Positions 1-7,786 of a stretch of DNA of 13,842 bases are shown here, piece by piece. Source of the stretch: Clostridiales bacterium (GTDB lineage: Bacteria > Bacillota > Clostridia > Peptostreptococcales > Anaerovoracaceae); contig WRJV01000301.1 of assembly GCA_009778415.1 (NCBI GenBank), positions 1 to 13,842 of the forward strand, written 5' to 3'. The notes under the pieces are model-generated. The model ran no database searches and had not been told where the DNA came from. It saw only the letters and a list, made by a program, of their open reading frames with translations. How positions within the stretch are numbered: the first letter of the stretch is position 1; each line of letters opens with the position of its first letter. The position numbers and the translations under genes were made by a program.

Positions 1-278
1 ATGCTTGCAGCTTCCCGCCTGAAGCGGGCGTCCAGGAACGGGTCCCGAAGCTGAGCAACGCGGGTCACGTTGACGCCGCGGCCGATTGCCACGTTGTTGT
101 AGGGGGCGTACCTGTCCTGGTAGTTCGCGGACGGTATGCTGTTGAGGTCCAGCCGCTGCCTGGTGTACCCCGGCGTATCCACGTTGGATATGTTGTTCCC
201 AGTCAGGTCAAGGGCTTTTTGAGCCGTCATAAGACCGCTGAAAGCGATGTTAAAACCGTAAAATGTTGAGCGGAGCAT
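1..278 (-). CDS. flgK: Flagellar hook-filament junction protein FlgK (HAP1), N-terminal part, cut by window edge
   Basis: FlgK is the first of the two junction proteins that join the flagellar hook to the filament outside the cell. Only the first 92 codons are in the window; the gene continues beyond base 1. The translation starts MLRSTFYGFNIAFSGL and carries the rod/hook/HAP N-terminal signature at about residues 24-38 (LTGNNISNVDTPGY), followed by TRQR and a GRGVNV segment, which is the typical start of FlgK rather than of the rod proteins. The ATG at 278 is preceded by an SD site reading AAAGGAAGG about ten bases upstream. It lies 35 bases downstream of flgN, which encodes its export chaperone, so flgM-flgN-flgK form one late (class III) operon. 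The product is seen directly from the motif; the exact family member is inferred from motif plus gene order. Confidence 0.93.
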   Translation of the reverse strand, partial: MLRSTFYGFNIAFSGLMTAQKALDLTGNNISNVDTPGYTRQRLDLNSIPSANYQDRYAPYNNVAIGRGVNVTRVAQLRDPFLDARFRREAAS

Positions 279-313
279 AGCGCGTTTTCCTTCCTTTCGC
301 AAACAACAAGGAA

Positions 314-796
314 TCAGGCTTTTGTTGGCGTGAAGCGGGCGGGCGGGGCTTTTTGCTCCTTGCCGCCGTTTTTGTCGTATGTAGCTGCGCCCTCGAGCTT
401 TTCAAGGAGTGCAGAGATGCTTGAAAGGTGCAGGTCGATGTGCCGCTTGGTGGATGATATCGCGGATTTGAGGCTTGACGTTTTCGACGCGAGATCAGCA
501 TAGAGCGAATCGAGGGTTTCCCGTTCGGGGGCTTCAAACCTGTCGATTATCTGCTTGAAAGAAAGGCCATCGGCACCGAGCAGCCCCTGCAGCTTTTCTC
601 TTTTGAAGTCGAGCCCCTTCATCTGCAGCAGGTAGGCCTGCTCGTCGTTCATGAGCTGGTCGAAGAGAGCCACGTCGTCTTCGGATATTGCGTTGAGCTT
701 TTTGCCCTCAAGGCTAATTATCTCGTCAAACAGGTTGATCGTCTCATGCATCAATTTGCATAAGGAATCGAAATCGCCTTGGCTGTAATTACTCAT
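314..796 (-). CDS. flgN: Flagellar export chaperone FlgN
   Basis: FlgN is a small cytoplasmic helical chaperone that binds the C-termini of the hook-filament junction proteins FlgK and FlgL and delivers them to the flagellar type III export gate. The 160-residue product is a normal length for the family, is predicted to be almost all helix, and has the FlgN pattern of an N-terminal amphipathic helix (LCKLMHETINLFDEIISLE) followed by further heptad-like segments and a charged, proline-containing tail. It begins inside the end of flgM: the ATG at 796 overlaps the flgM stop by 8 bases, and its SD (AGAGGT) lies within flgM, which suggests translational coupling. flgK follows immediately. The sequence of this family is poorly conserved, so the call rests on length, helix pattern and the flgM-flgN-flgK order. 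Confidence 0.88.
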   Translation of the reverse strand: MSNYSQGDFDSLCKLMHETINLFDEIISLEGKKLNAISEDDVALFDQLMNDEQAYLLQMKGLDFKREKLQGLLGADGLSFKQIIDRFEAPERETLDSLYADLASKTSSLKSAISSTKRHIDLHLSSISALLEKLEGAATYDKNGGKEQKAPPARFTPTKA

Positions 797-1118
797 TCTT
801 TACCTCTTGGCTGTCCAGCAGCATTTTCCTGATAATGTCCATTATGTTTACGTCGTATTCGCCGAGCGCAGCCTGTTGCCTTAAATCGTCCAATTTGTAC
901 TCAGGGGCCCCTGCCAGTATTTCGGATACAATACTTTTCCTGAGCTGGGCTATGAACTGGGCATCTGGGACATCCGCATCCCGGTTTGGCGCTATAGTTA
1001 TCTTGTCGCAGCCTTCAGGCTTGGCTGCCGCGCCGTGCAGAGCCCTGTTTTCATCAGAGTTCTGTTTCCTGGCAACATTTCTGCCGCCGGGAACAATGTT
1101 TTCAGGTATAATTTTCAT
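789..1118 (-). CDS. flgM: Negative regulator of flagellin synthesis FlgM (anti-sigma-28 factor)
   Basis: FlgM binds and inhibits the flagellar sigma factor SigD/FliA until the hook-basal body is complete, then loses its hold (in many bacteria by being exported), which allows late-gene expression. The product is 109 residues. The N-terminal half is polar and probably disordered, as in known FlgM. The C-terminal half holds the sigma-binding helices, recognisable around residues 58-99: FIAQLRKSIVSEI, then YKLDDLRQQAALGEYDVN and IMDIIRKMLL, matching the family pattern of a helix, a GxY turn and an IAxKLL-like helix. The ATG at 1118 has the SD GAGGG six bases upstream. A SigD promoter lies just upstream (1156-1181), so FlgM limits its own synthesis through SigD. 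The last 8 bases overlap flgN. Confidence 0.9.
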   Translation of the reverse strand: MKIIPENIVPGGRNVARKQNSDENRALHGAAAKPEGCDKITIAPNRDADVPDAQFIAQLRKSIVSEILAGAPEYKLDDLRQQAALGEYDVNIMDIIRKMLLDSQEVKNE

Positions 1119-1155
1119 CTCCGTCCCTCACTGATACTATATTCTTACGATAGAT

Positions 1156-1181
1156 ATATCGGCAGCGGACGTGGCAATTTA
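1156..1181 (-). promoter_or_regulatory. SigD (sigma-28) flagellar class III promoter for flgM-flgN-flgK
   Basis: On the minus strand the -35 element TAAA (bases 1178-1181) is followed by a 14-base spacer and the -10 element GCCGATAT (1156-1163). This is an exact match to the known sigma-28 consensus of TAAA, 14 to 16 bases, GCCGATAW. Transcription should begin near base 1149, about 30 bases before the flgM start. It fits the expected control of the late operon by the sigma factor that FlgM itself inhibits. Confidence 0.9.
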
Positions 1182-1201
1182 AGTGCAAATCAAGAAAAAA
1201 A

Positions 1202-3184
1202 TCATAAACTCCACAGTATGTCAACCCGGTCGCCGTCATGCACGGGGTCAGTGTAAGACGCGGGGTTCCCGTTGAGCTCAAGGGTGAGGTCCCCCCTCGC
1301 TTTTTTTGTGTCGATGTCCACGTAATTGAGCATGTCGAGGAAAAGCGGCGAGTCGCCGTCATTTGCCGTTACTGACTTCCATTCGTTGTTCACGCATACG
1401 CGTATGGGTCCAGCCGCTTCCGGCTCAGGCACCGGCTCAGGCACTTCCGGCTCGGGCACCGGCTCAGGCACTTCCGGCTCTGGCACCGGCTCGGGAGCCG
1501 GCATAGGCGCCGCAGTGGGATATACGCCCTCAAAAAGGCTGTCAGCAGCGCCGGAAACGTCGCTTTCGCTGTCAAAAGACACCATGATCCTGTCCCCGGA
1601 CCGCACTTGATAGCTTTTTTTGACTTTTTTGTCATTTACGGAGATGCTGAGGACGCCTTTAAAGGTTTTGCAGACTTCCGAAATGGCAAGCTGGGGAGGT
1701 TTGCCGTGCTGCGCGAAGAGGACGATGATTTCGTCTCCCTGCCGCACTGCCGTGTCGAGGGCGGCGCGTTCCTTGTTGACATATATTTCACCAGGCACGG
1801 GAGGTATGCCCCGCGCAGTCGTTTTTTCGTTGTTGATGTAGTACGTCACCGAAGCCTGCGTCCTGCCCATCAGGTTCCCTGCCTTTATCCCGGCAAGGAG
1901 CAGGGCGTCGAGCACCTTCATGTTGTCGCCGGACGGAAGGATTATTTTCTCGCCGTTGACCGTAACGGAAAAAAGGTCGTGGACATGGGTGAGCCTCGAG
2001 GTGGCTCCTATGCCGAGGGGCGTCACGTATTCAGGCGTCAGGAGTTTTTCCGTGTGGAGGGCGATGTTCCTGTACGGGCGCTTGCCGCCGAGGGTGACGC
2101 GGTCTTGGGGGATGCTGAGCCTACCGGCTATTTTCCTGCAGAGGCCGGGTGCTTGGCTGCCGCCGCCGACCAGGAAAAGCGCGGTGGGCGGCCCGCCGTT
2201 TATTTTGACGATGCTCTCGGCGACCGCCCCGCAAAGGTCGTCCAGCACCGGGTCGATCGTTTCGATAACGTCTGCCTTTGGGCAGGAGCGGCTTATCCCC
2301 ATTATGTCTGTGAACTCAGCGAAGCCCCCTTCTTCAGACAGCTGGAATTTGATCGACTCTGCAGTTTCAAAATCGACCAGATAGTTTTTCATCAGGCATT
2401 CTGTCACTTCGTCGCCGGCGATGGTAACCATGTCGTAGGCTACGATGCTCCCATTTTTGGAAATACCTATGTCCGAGGTGCCTGCGCCTATGTCGGTTAT
2501 GGCGATGTTGAGGAGGCGCACGTCGGGGGGGACCACTGCGTTTATTGCCGCGATAGGCTCCAGCGTCAGGCTGTCCACGGTCAGCCCGCACAGGGCGGTG
2601 ACCGAATACAAGCTCCTTATGACGCTAAAGGGCAGGAACGCCGCAATGATTTCAATGACGATATGGCGGCCTCTGTGGCCCAGCGGAGTGCTAAGCGGGT
2701 ATCCGTCAAGCGTGTAGCTTACCACGTCGTACCCCACGCAGGAGTAGGTGTCTTGGATGCTGCCGTCCGGCGAAAACTCGTCGAGGGCGGCGCTTATGGC
2801 GCTGAATTCAAGGGAACGGACAAGTTCAGGCGTAATTTTCTCGTCTTCGTTTATGTCCTGCTCAAAGACTTTGCGCAGTGTTTTCAGCGAGCGGCCGGCC
2901 GCAGCGATCGAGACCCTTTCAAGCGCCATGCCGTTCCGTTCGCCGAGGGCTTCCTTGATCTCTGCCGCAGTTTTTGCAACGAGGTTGATGTCTTCAATCT
3001 GTCCGTCGCGCATGGCGCGCTTTTTGTGGAAACGCTGTTCATAGTCGAACACGGAGAAAGAGTCGTCAGTGACAGTTCCAAGTATGCCGACGACGGAGCG
3101 AGTCCCGATGTCGAGGGCAAAGACTGTGCTGCCGGTTTGGGCCGTTTCGCCTTCCGCCTGCCTGCTTTGATTGTGCCTGTTCAA
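1202..3184 (-). CDS. FtsA-like actin-fold ATPase with beta-grasp-like C-terminal extension
   Basis: A 660-residue protein whose first 400 residues look like FtsA, the actin-like ATPase of cell division. Visible parts: phosphate-1 motif around D25 (ALDIGTRS), an FtsA-type 1C/SHS2 insert at about 85-195, phosphate-2 motif around D231 (TDIGAGTSD), and an adenosine-site LVGGGSQ at 338-344. The C-terminal membrane helix of true FtsA is not seen. Instead residues 404-660 hold at least three short segments of the type VTVNGEK ... GDEIIVL, SISVNDKK ... GDRIMVS and VCVNNEW ... DGDRVDIL, which look like ThiS/MoaD-like beta-grasp folds, with a Pro-Glu-Val linker (about residues 563-589) before the last one. 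The start is TTG at 3184, set by SD AAAAGGAGG six bases upstream; the next Met (58) would delete phosphate-1. It is the last gene of the cheA-W-R-B operon, 16 bases after cheB. Similar long FtsA-like proteins occur in Clostridia, but I know of no assigned function; it is probably not the main division FtsA. Confidence 0.8.
   Translation of the reverse strand: MNRHNQSRQAEGETAQTGSTVFALDIGTRSVVGILGTVTDDSFSVFDYEQRFHKKRAMRDGQIEDINLVAKTAAEIKEALGERNGMALERVSIAAAGRSLKTLRKVFEQDINEDEKITPELVRSLEFSAISAALDEFSPDGSIQDTYSCVGYDVVSYTLDGYPLSTPLGHRGRHIVIEIIAAFLPFSVIRSLYSVTALCGLTVDSLTLEPIAAINAVVPPDVRLLNIAITDIGAGTSDIGISKNGSIVAYDMVTIAGDEVTECLMKNYLVDFETAESIKFQLSEEGGFAEFTDIMGISRSCPKADVIETIDPVLDDLCGAVAESIVKINGGPPTALFLVGGGSQAPGLCRKIAGRLSIPQDRVTLGGKRPYRNIALHTEKLLTPEYVTPLGIGATSRLTHVHDLFSVTVNGEKIILPSGDNMKVLDALLLAGIKAGNLMGRTQASVTYYINNEKTTARGIPPVPGEIYVNKERAALDTAVRQGDEIIVLFAQHGKPPQLAISEVCKTFKGVLSISVNDKKVKKSYQVRSGDRIMVSFDSESDVSGAADSLFEGVYPTAAPMPAPEPVPEPEVPEPVPEPEVPEPVPEPEAAGPIRVCVNNEWKSVTANDGDSPLFLDMLNYVDIDTKKARGDLTLELNGNPASYTDPVHDGDRVDILWSL
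1417..1497 (-). repeat. Three tandem 27-base repeats encoding a Pro-Glu-Val linker
   Basis: Three consecutive 27-base units (1417-1443, 1444-1470, 1471-1497) lie in frame in the FtsA-like gene and encode repeats of PEPVPEPEV. Units 1 and 2 differ at one base; unit 3 differs at a few more. A multiple-of-nine-codon unit keeps the frame, so copy number can change without breaking the protein. Such Pro-Glu stretches normally form extended, rigid spacers between domains. Confidence 0.9.
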
Positions 3185-3190
3185 TAGCGG

Positions 3191-3199
3191 CCTCCTTTT
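3191..3199 (-). promoter_or_regulatory. Strong ribosome binding site that fixes the TTG start of the FtsA-like gene
   Basis: AAAAGGAGG on the minus strand lies six bases before TTG at 3184-3182. The spacing is ideal, no ATG or GTG is close, and starting at the next Met would remove the nucleotide-binding motif, so TTG is the likely start. Confidence 0.8.
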
Positions 3200-3200
3200 G

Positions 3201-4244
3201 TCAGAGCCTGTTCAAGTGAGCTTTCAGTACCTGTGATATGCCATCGCAGGGCGCCTGCACCGCAACCGCGCCAATGTTGAAAGCGACCATGGGCATGCCG
3301 TAGACGACGCAGGATTCCTCGTCCTGGCCGATGGTGTACGCACCGCTCTTCCGCATGTGCAAAAGCCCGTCGGCGCCGTCCTTACCCATGCCTGTCATTA
3401 TTATGCCAACGGAATTCCTGCCCGCAGCCTCTGCCACGGAATGAAACAGCACGTCCACGGAAGGGCAGTGCCCGCTGACTTTTTCCCCTTTGAAGCATTT
3501 TACTATGTAATGCGTCCCGGACTGCACAACCTTCATCTGCAAGTCGCCGGGCGCGATGAGGCAGAGCCCCTGCTGGACTATGTCCCCGTCCTTGGCTTCC
3601 CGCACCTCCATCTGGCATATTCCGTTCATGCGGTCAGCGTACATCTTAGTGAACCCGGGCGGCATGTGCTGAACGACTACAATGCCCGGAGTGTTTTTCG
3701 GAAGGCCTTTCAGGACTACGAGAGTCGCCTCGGTCCCGCCTGTGGAAGCGCCTATGGCAACGAGCACCGATTTTGAACGCATCCCTATGATAGCCGGCTG
3801 GAGGGGTTGCGGAGCCTGCACCGGTTTCTGCGCGGCTTGCCTGCCCAATATGCCCAGGTGCGCGTTTTTGGCTATGTTGATTTTGTCAACCAATTCCTGG
3901 ATGAATCTTTGCGGGGCAGCGGGGTTGCTGGTGTCAGGTTTTTTGACAAAATCCACAGCCCCGGCAGAGAGGGCGTCAAAAACGTTCATGTTGACCGCGC
4001 TCACCAGCACCACCGGAACAGGGAAATCAGTCATGATGAGCTTCAGGAGCTCGATCCCCGACATGCCCGGCATTTCCACGTCGAGGGTGACGACGTCAGG
4101 CTTAATGCGGGGGATTGCGAACTTCGCTTCCAAGGCGTTGGTTGCGTAGCCGACTATTTCGATGTTTGGGTGCGCAGAAAGCTTTTCGGTAAGGAATCTT
4201 CTAAAAAAAATGGAATCGTCCACAATGAGCACGCGGATACCCAT
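3201..4244 (-). CDS. cheB: Chemotaxis response regulator protein-glutamate methylesterase CheB
   Basis: CheB removes methyl groups from (and deamidates) glutamates on chemoreceptors, the adaptation step opposite to CheR; phosphorylation by CheA activates it. The 347-residue length is typical. Receiver domain, residues 1-120: acidic pair D9-D10, phospho-acceptor D55 (TLDVEMPGMSG), switch S82 and K101. A Gln/Pro-rich linker (135-155) leads to the methylesterase domain (158-347), with the catalytic triad S167 (GASTGGT), H193 (QHMPPGF) and D289 (MTGMGKDGADG). All key residues are intact. The ATG at 4244 has SD AGGAGGGG, which begins right after the cheR stop, so the two adaptation enzymes are probably translated together. 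The gene sits between cheR and the FtsA-like gene in the chemotaxis operon. Confidence 0.97.
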   Translation of the reverse strand: MGIRVLIVDDSIFFRRFLTEKLSAHPNIEIVGYATNALEAKFAIPRIKPDVVTLDVEMPGMSGIELLKLIMTDFPVPVVLVSAVNMNVFDALSAGAVDFVKKPDTSNPAAPQRFIQELVDKINIAKNAHLGILGRQAAQKPVQAPQPLQPAIIGMRSKSVLVAIGASTGGTEATLVVLKGLPKNTPGIVVVQHMPPGFTKMYADRMNGICQMEVREAKDGDIVQQGLCLIAPGDLQMKVVQSGTHYIVKCFKGEKVSGHCPSVDVLFHSVAEAAGRNSVGIIMTGMGKDGADGLLHMRKSGAYTIGQDEESCVVYGMPMVAFNIGAVAVQAPCDGISQVLKAHLNRL

Positions 4245-4258
4245 TACTATGCCCCTCC

Positions 4259-5065
4259 TTATATCTTTCGGTAAGTGGCCGGCATCAAGTACGCAAAGGG
4301 CGAAGTCGCCTTGTTCAGAGTCTCCGAGTGCCCTATCAACAGGTAGCCGCCAGGGTTAAGGACGTTGTAAAAACGCTGCACTAGCGCGTCTTTCGTCGGT
4401 TGGTCGAAATATATCATTACGTTTCGGCAGAAAATGACGTCAAAAGCGGTCCTGAACTTGATTGGGTCCATCAAGTTGAACTCTTTGAAAACGATGTTGT
4501 CGCGGAGCTGCTTTGTCACCGTGTACTCGTCCCCCGACTTCGTGAAGTATTTCCGCTTCCAGGCTTCTGGGAGCTCCTTCAGGGATTCTTCGCTGTACGT
4601 TCCTTTCTTCGCCGTATTCAGGACCCTCTGGGAAATGTCCGTCGCAAGCATGCGGGTGTCCCATTTTTGCGGCTTGCCGCCAAAGTATTCGCGAAGGATG
4701 ATGGACATGGTGTAGGGTTCCTCGCCTGATGAGCAGGCGGCGCTCCAGATGCCGGGGCTGCGGGTCCTGGATGCTTTTTCCACCTCCGGCAGGATTACGT
4801 CGTGGAAAAACTCGAAATGCGAATTTTCCCGCATGAAAAACGTGTGGTTCGTAGTGACCCTGTTGATAAGCACGTCAAGGTCGTCCTTGGATTTTGTGCG
4901 CAGTATGTGGTCGACGTATTGGGTGAAATTGGAAAAACCCATGTCGGTAATAGTCTTTCCCAGCCTGCCCTCGATGAGGTTTTTCTTGTGGGTCAAATTG
5001 ATGCCGTAATCGTTCATAATGAACGTTGTAAGCCTGACGAAGTCATCCTGTTTTATTTCTAACAT
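4259..5065 (-). CDS. cheR: Chemotaxis protein methyltransferase CheR
   Basis: CheR transfers methyl groups from S-adenosylmethionine to glutamates of methyl-accepting chemotaxis proteins, the counterpart of CheB. The 268 residues match the family. N-terminal helical domain at about 1-80, ending in the conserved TTNHTFFMRE (71-80). The Rossmann-type methyltransferase domain follows, with the SAM-binding SAACSSGEEPYT (108-119), acidic D143 (LATDIS) and the FDVIFCRNVMIYF strand-loop near residue 210. The C-terminus contains LNPGGYLLIGHSE, also characteristic. ATG at 5065 follows a GGGGGAA SD, 18 bases after cheW. No pentapeptide-binding oddity or truncation is seen. Confidence 0.97.
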   Translation of the reverse strand: MLEIKQDDFVRLTTFIMNDYGINLTHKKNLIEGRLGKTITDMGFSNFTQYVDHILRTKSKDDLDVLINRVTTNHTFFMRENSHFEFFHDVILPEVEKASRTRSPGIWSAACSSGEEPYTMSIILREYFGGKPQKWDTRMLATDISQRVLNTAKKGTYSEESLKELPEAWKRKYFTKSGDEYTVTKQLRDNIVFKEFNLMDPIKFRTAFDVIFCRNVMIYFDQPTKDALVQRFYNVLNPGGYLLIGHSETLNKATSPFAYLMPATYRKI

Positions 5066-5083
5066 GGTTGTTCCCCCGAGAAT

Positions 5084-5578
5084 TTATTTTAGCAGCAGTT
5101 CGCAGTCGAGCAGCAGGTACACGACGTTGTTGAGGTGCGTGATCCCATTGACGAATTCTTGGTTGTTGTTCACGGGAGGTTCGGAGATGGCGTCGTCCGG
5201 GATGTCTATCATGTGCAGCACCTTGTCGACAAAGAGCCCGATGGAATTTTCGTTCACGGAAATCACGATGATGCAGGTTTCCTTTGTGTGGGCCGATTCT
5301 GGGTGCCCCATCCTAAGCCTGGCGTCCATGATCGGGATGATCTGGCCGCGGAGGTTTATGATCCCCTTGATGTAACCCGGAACCCTTGGAAGATGGGTGA
5401 TGTTGTGCTCGTTGATGATTTCGATGACGTAGTCGGACGGTATCGCAAACCCAAGCCCGTTTGAAACAAAGGTAAGGTATTTTCTTGAATCAGACACCGT
5501 TTCTTGGGTTTCCTCCTCTTCCTCATAAAACAGATCGTTCGGAGCAGCCTGGTTGGGCTGGCTTAATTGAGTCATCAT
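5084..5578 (-). CDS. cheW: Chemotaxis coupling protein CheW
   Basis: CheW is the adaptor that links chemoreceptors to the kinase CheA in the membrane-associated signalling array. The 164-residue product has a single CheW domain from about residue 33 to the end: YLTFVSNGLGFAIPSDYVIEI, the conserved HLPRVPGYIKGIINLRGQIIPIMD (residues 62-85, including receptor-contact Arg77), then the second sub-barrel with GLFVDKVLHM. It has an N-terminal extension of about 30 residues containing a run of five glutamates (19-23), which is probably disordered and not part of the core. The SD GGAGGAGGT before the ATG at 5578 is strong, fitting high expression. The gene lies 24 bases after cheA. Confidence 0.96.
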   Translation of the reverse strand: MMTQLSQPNQAAPNDLFYEEEEETQETVSDSRKYLTFVSNGLGFAIPSDYVIEIINEHNITHLPRVPGYIKGIINLRGQIIPIMDARLRMGHPESAHTKETCIIVISVNENSIGLFVDKVLHMIDIPDDAISEPPVNNNQEFVNGITHLNNVVYLLLDCELLLK

Positions 5579-5602
5579 ATCAGTTACCTCCTCCCCTGCC
5601 GG

Positions 5603-7696
5603 CTATATTCTGCTTACGGCAGCTTCATACAAACTGGGTATGTCCAAGATGATGCTGATGTTCCCGTCCCCCAGGATGGTGCATCCGGCTATGCCCAGTT
5701 TTTTGATATTGAACGCGTACAGGTAATTGGGCAAGGGCTTTACCACCACCTGCTGTTCGCCCAGCAGCCTGTCGACAAACAGGCAATACGATTTGTCGCC
5801 GGCTTCGATCCAGATCACGATCCCTTCCTCCACGCCGGTCACTTCGGTTTCCAGACCGTAAAACTCGTGGAGCCGCACTATGGGGTAGAAGGATTCCATC
5901 CTGCATATCATTTCGCCTCCGGCGGAATCGTAGATGATGTCTTGGCTCGCCACTTTGAAGGACGATCTGATGTTGTGGAGCGGGATGGTGAAAATGGAGT
6001 CCCCCACGACTATTTCCATGCCGTCCACTATGGCGAGGGTGAGTGGGATGTTCAGGGTTGTGACGGTCCCCCTCCCGATTTCGGAGGTCATGCTCACTAC
6101 GCCCCCGACCTTTTCAATATTCTTCTTGACTACGTCCATCCCCACGCCCCTGCCAGAGAATTCTGTAACATTTTCGTTAGTTGAAAACCCAGGCAAGAGA
6201 AGAAGCTGCAATATTTCCTTTTGCGAGTACTCACTTTCCGGTTTTATCAGCAAGCCTTGGTCCCTGGCTTTGTCAAGCACTTTTTGGGTGTTTATCCCGC
6301 GTCCGTCGTCTTCAATCGAGATGATCACTTCACCACCTGTATGCTGAGCCGAAAGGGTGACCGTCCCTGTGGGGTCTTTGCCTACGGCAACCCTGTCGTC
6401 GGCGCTTTCCTCTATGCCGTGATCCATTGCGTTCCTCACCATGTGCATTATCGGGTCGCCGATGCTGTCCACTATGGTCTTGTCGACCTCGGTCTCGGCC
6501 CCCACGACGACCAGCTTTGCCGGCCGGTCAAGGGCTTGGCTCATGTCGCGGACTATTCGGTTCATCTTTTGGAACACCCCGGACACGGGAACCATCCGGA
6601 TCGACATGACCGTGTCCTGCAGGTCGTCTGTCAGCTTCCTCAGCTGGCGCGCCGACTTTGTGAAACTGTCCAGCTTGAAGCCCTGTATGTCGGGCGACGA
6701 CGTCACCATGGATTCGGTTATTACTATTTCGCCGACTATGTCCATCAATTTGTCCAGCTTTGTGAGGTTCACGCTGATGAGGTTCTGCTTCCCGGGGTGC
6801 GCTTGGGACTGGGCGGCCGGCGCTTGGGCAGGCGCTTGCCCCGGCTTTGGAGGCTCTGCATGGACGAGGGCGGTGTCTCCGGCAGCCGCCTTGTCTTCGG
6901 TTTTCTCGCTTGTAGGTTCGGGGGGCGCGGCCTGCTCAGGGGCGCCCGCCTCCGCTTGCGACAGTTCCATGGATTCATAGGTTCTGATGTTCAGCGACGA
7001 TTCAACGATGCCGATAGCCATGTCCAGGTCGTCCTTTGCGTTGAAGTACATTATGAAGCCCTGCTCTATTATCTGGGCAGCCGTGGACTGGTCCGTTTCT
7101 ATTTCGGCGGGCTCGTATGCGTCAATAGGGCAGGACTCTTTGATTGTGTTGACGAGCATGAACGACCGCAGGTTTTCCATGCCGACGCCTTCGTCGAAGA
7201 AGACCTTTATGCAGAACCTGCTTCCGTTTGGCTGTTCCGCTTCAGAAGCAGTGGCTTCCTGGGCTTCGCTTTTCACGTCTTCGCCGGCTTGGGCATTCTG
7301 CAGGGAAGCGAGCATTGCCTGTATTTCCTTGGTCAGGCCCCCGATGTCGTCCGAAAGCGGCTCGTTGTTTTCGATGTTGCTTATTTGCGCCTTTATGAAA
7401 TCGCTGGCGCGGAACAGCGCGTTGAACAGATCGTGGCCGATTTCGTTGTGGCCGCCGTTTTCGCGCATAAAAAAGAACAAATTCTCGACTTGGTGGGCAA
7501 GCGTGCTCAGGGGGTTAAACTGCATCATTGCAGATGAGCCCTTTATCGTGTGCATTATGCGGAAGATTTCATTTATGTTTTCCACGCTGAACGTCCCCAC
7601 GTTTTCCGCCTCAAGCAATATTTCGTCCAATTGCTCTACCATGGTATTCGTCTCATACAGATACATTTCAAGCATATTCTGCATACTGTTATCCAT
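5603..7696 (-). CDS. cheA: Chemotaxis histidine kinase CheA
   Basis: CheA is the kinase of the chemotaxis array; it autophosphorylates under receptor control and passes phosphate to CheY and CheB. Numbered from ATG 7696 (697 residues), the five domains are: P1/HPt 1-110 with phospho-acceptor H49 (MHTIKGSS); P2 response-regulator-binding domain about 155-245; an Ala/Pro/Glu-rich linker to about 305; P3 dimerisation helices about 306-365 (LTKLDKLMDIVGE); P4 ATPase about 366-550 with N box at 418-430 (HMVRNAMDHGIE), G1 near 459 (IEDDGRGI) and F/G2 near 501-523 (GFSTN ... SGRGVGMDV); P5 CheW-like regulatory domain to the end. All catalytic motifs are intact. TTG at 7699 could add one residue; the SD AAGGTGG fits either start. 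It is the first gene of the operon, divergent from the sigma gene. Confidence 0.97.
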   Translation of the reverse strand: MDNSMQNMLEMYLYETNTMVEQLDEILLEAENVGTFSVENINEIFRIMHTIKGSSAMMQFNPLSTLAHQVENLFFFMRENGGHNEIGHDLFNALFRASDFIKAQISNIENNEPLSDDIGGLTKEIQAMLASLQNAQAGEDVKSEAQEATASEAEQPNGSRFCIKVFFDEGVGMENLRSFMLVNTIKESCPIDAYEPAEIETDQSTAAQIIEQGFIMYFNAKDDLDMAIGIVESSLNIRTYESMELSQAEAGAPEQAAPPEPTSEKTEDKAAAGDTALVHAEPPKPGQAPAQAPAAQSQAHPGKQNLISVNLTKLDKLMDIVGEIVITESMVTSSPDIQGFKLDSFTKSARQLRKLTDDLQDTVMSIRMVPVSGVFQKMNRIVRDMSQALDRPAKLVVVGAETEVDKTIVDSIGDPIMHMVRNAMDHGIEESADDRVAVGKDPTGTVTLSAQHTGGEVIISIEDDGRGINTQKVLDKARDQGLLIKPESEYSQKEILQLLLLPGFSTNENVTEFSGRGVGMDVVKKNIEKVGGVVSMTSEIGRGTVTTLNIPLTLAIVDGMEIVVGDSIFTIPLHNIRSSFKVASQDIIYDSAGGEMICRMESFYPIVRLHEFYGLETEVTGVEEGIVIWIEAGDKSYCLFVDRLLGEQQVVVKPLPNYLYAFNIKKLGIAGCTILGDGNISIILDIPSLYEAAVSRI

Positions 7697-7786
7697 CAAG
7701 TTCCACCACCTTAATCAAAATTGAACACTGTTGCAAAAGCATATTCACAGTTTGGCTAAATCTTACGGTAATAGTTTAACATAATT

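Noticed and set aside
1195..1201. Run of seven T on the minus strand just after the FtsA-like gene, considered as a terminator
   Set aside because: I could not find a stable GC-rich stem-loop directly before it.
1417..1497. Short tandem repeats considered as a CRISPR-like array
   Set aside because: The units are directly adjacent, with no spacers, and code in frame for a Pro-Glu linker.
1607..3187. Open frame of 526 codons on the plus strand opposite the FtsA-like gene
   Set aside because: It mirrors the codon bias of the real gene, has no SD or domain, and shows biased composition; a shadow frame.
6221..7537. Open frame of 438 codons on the plus strand opposite cheA
   Set aside because: Same reason: the intact CheA with all five domains is on the other strand, and the antisense product has no recognisable motif.
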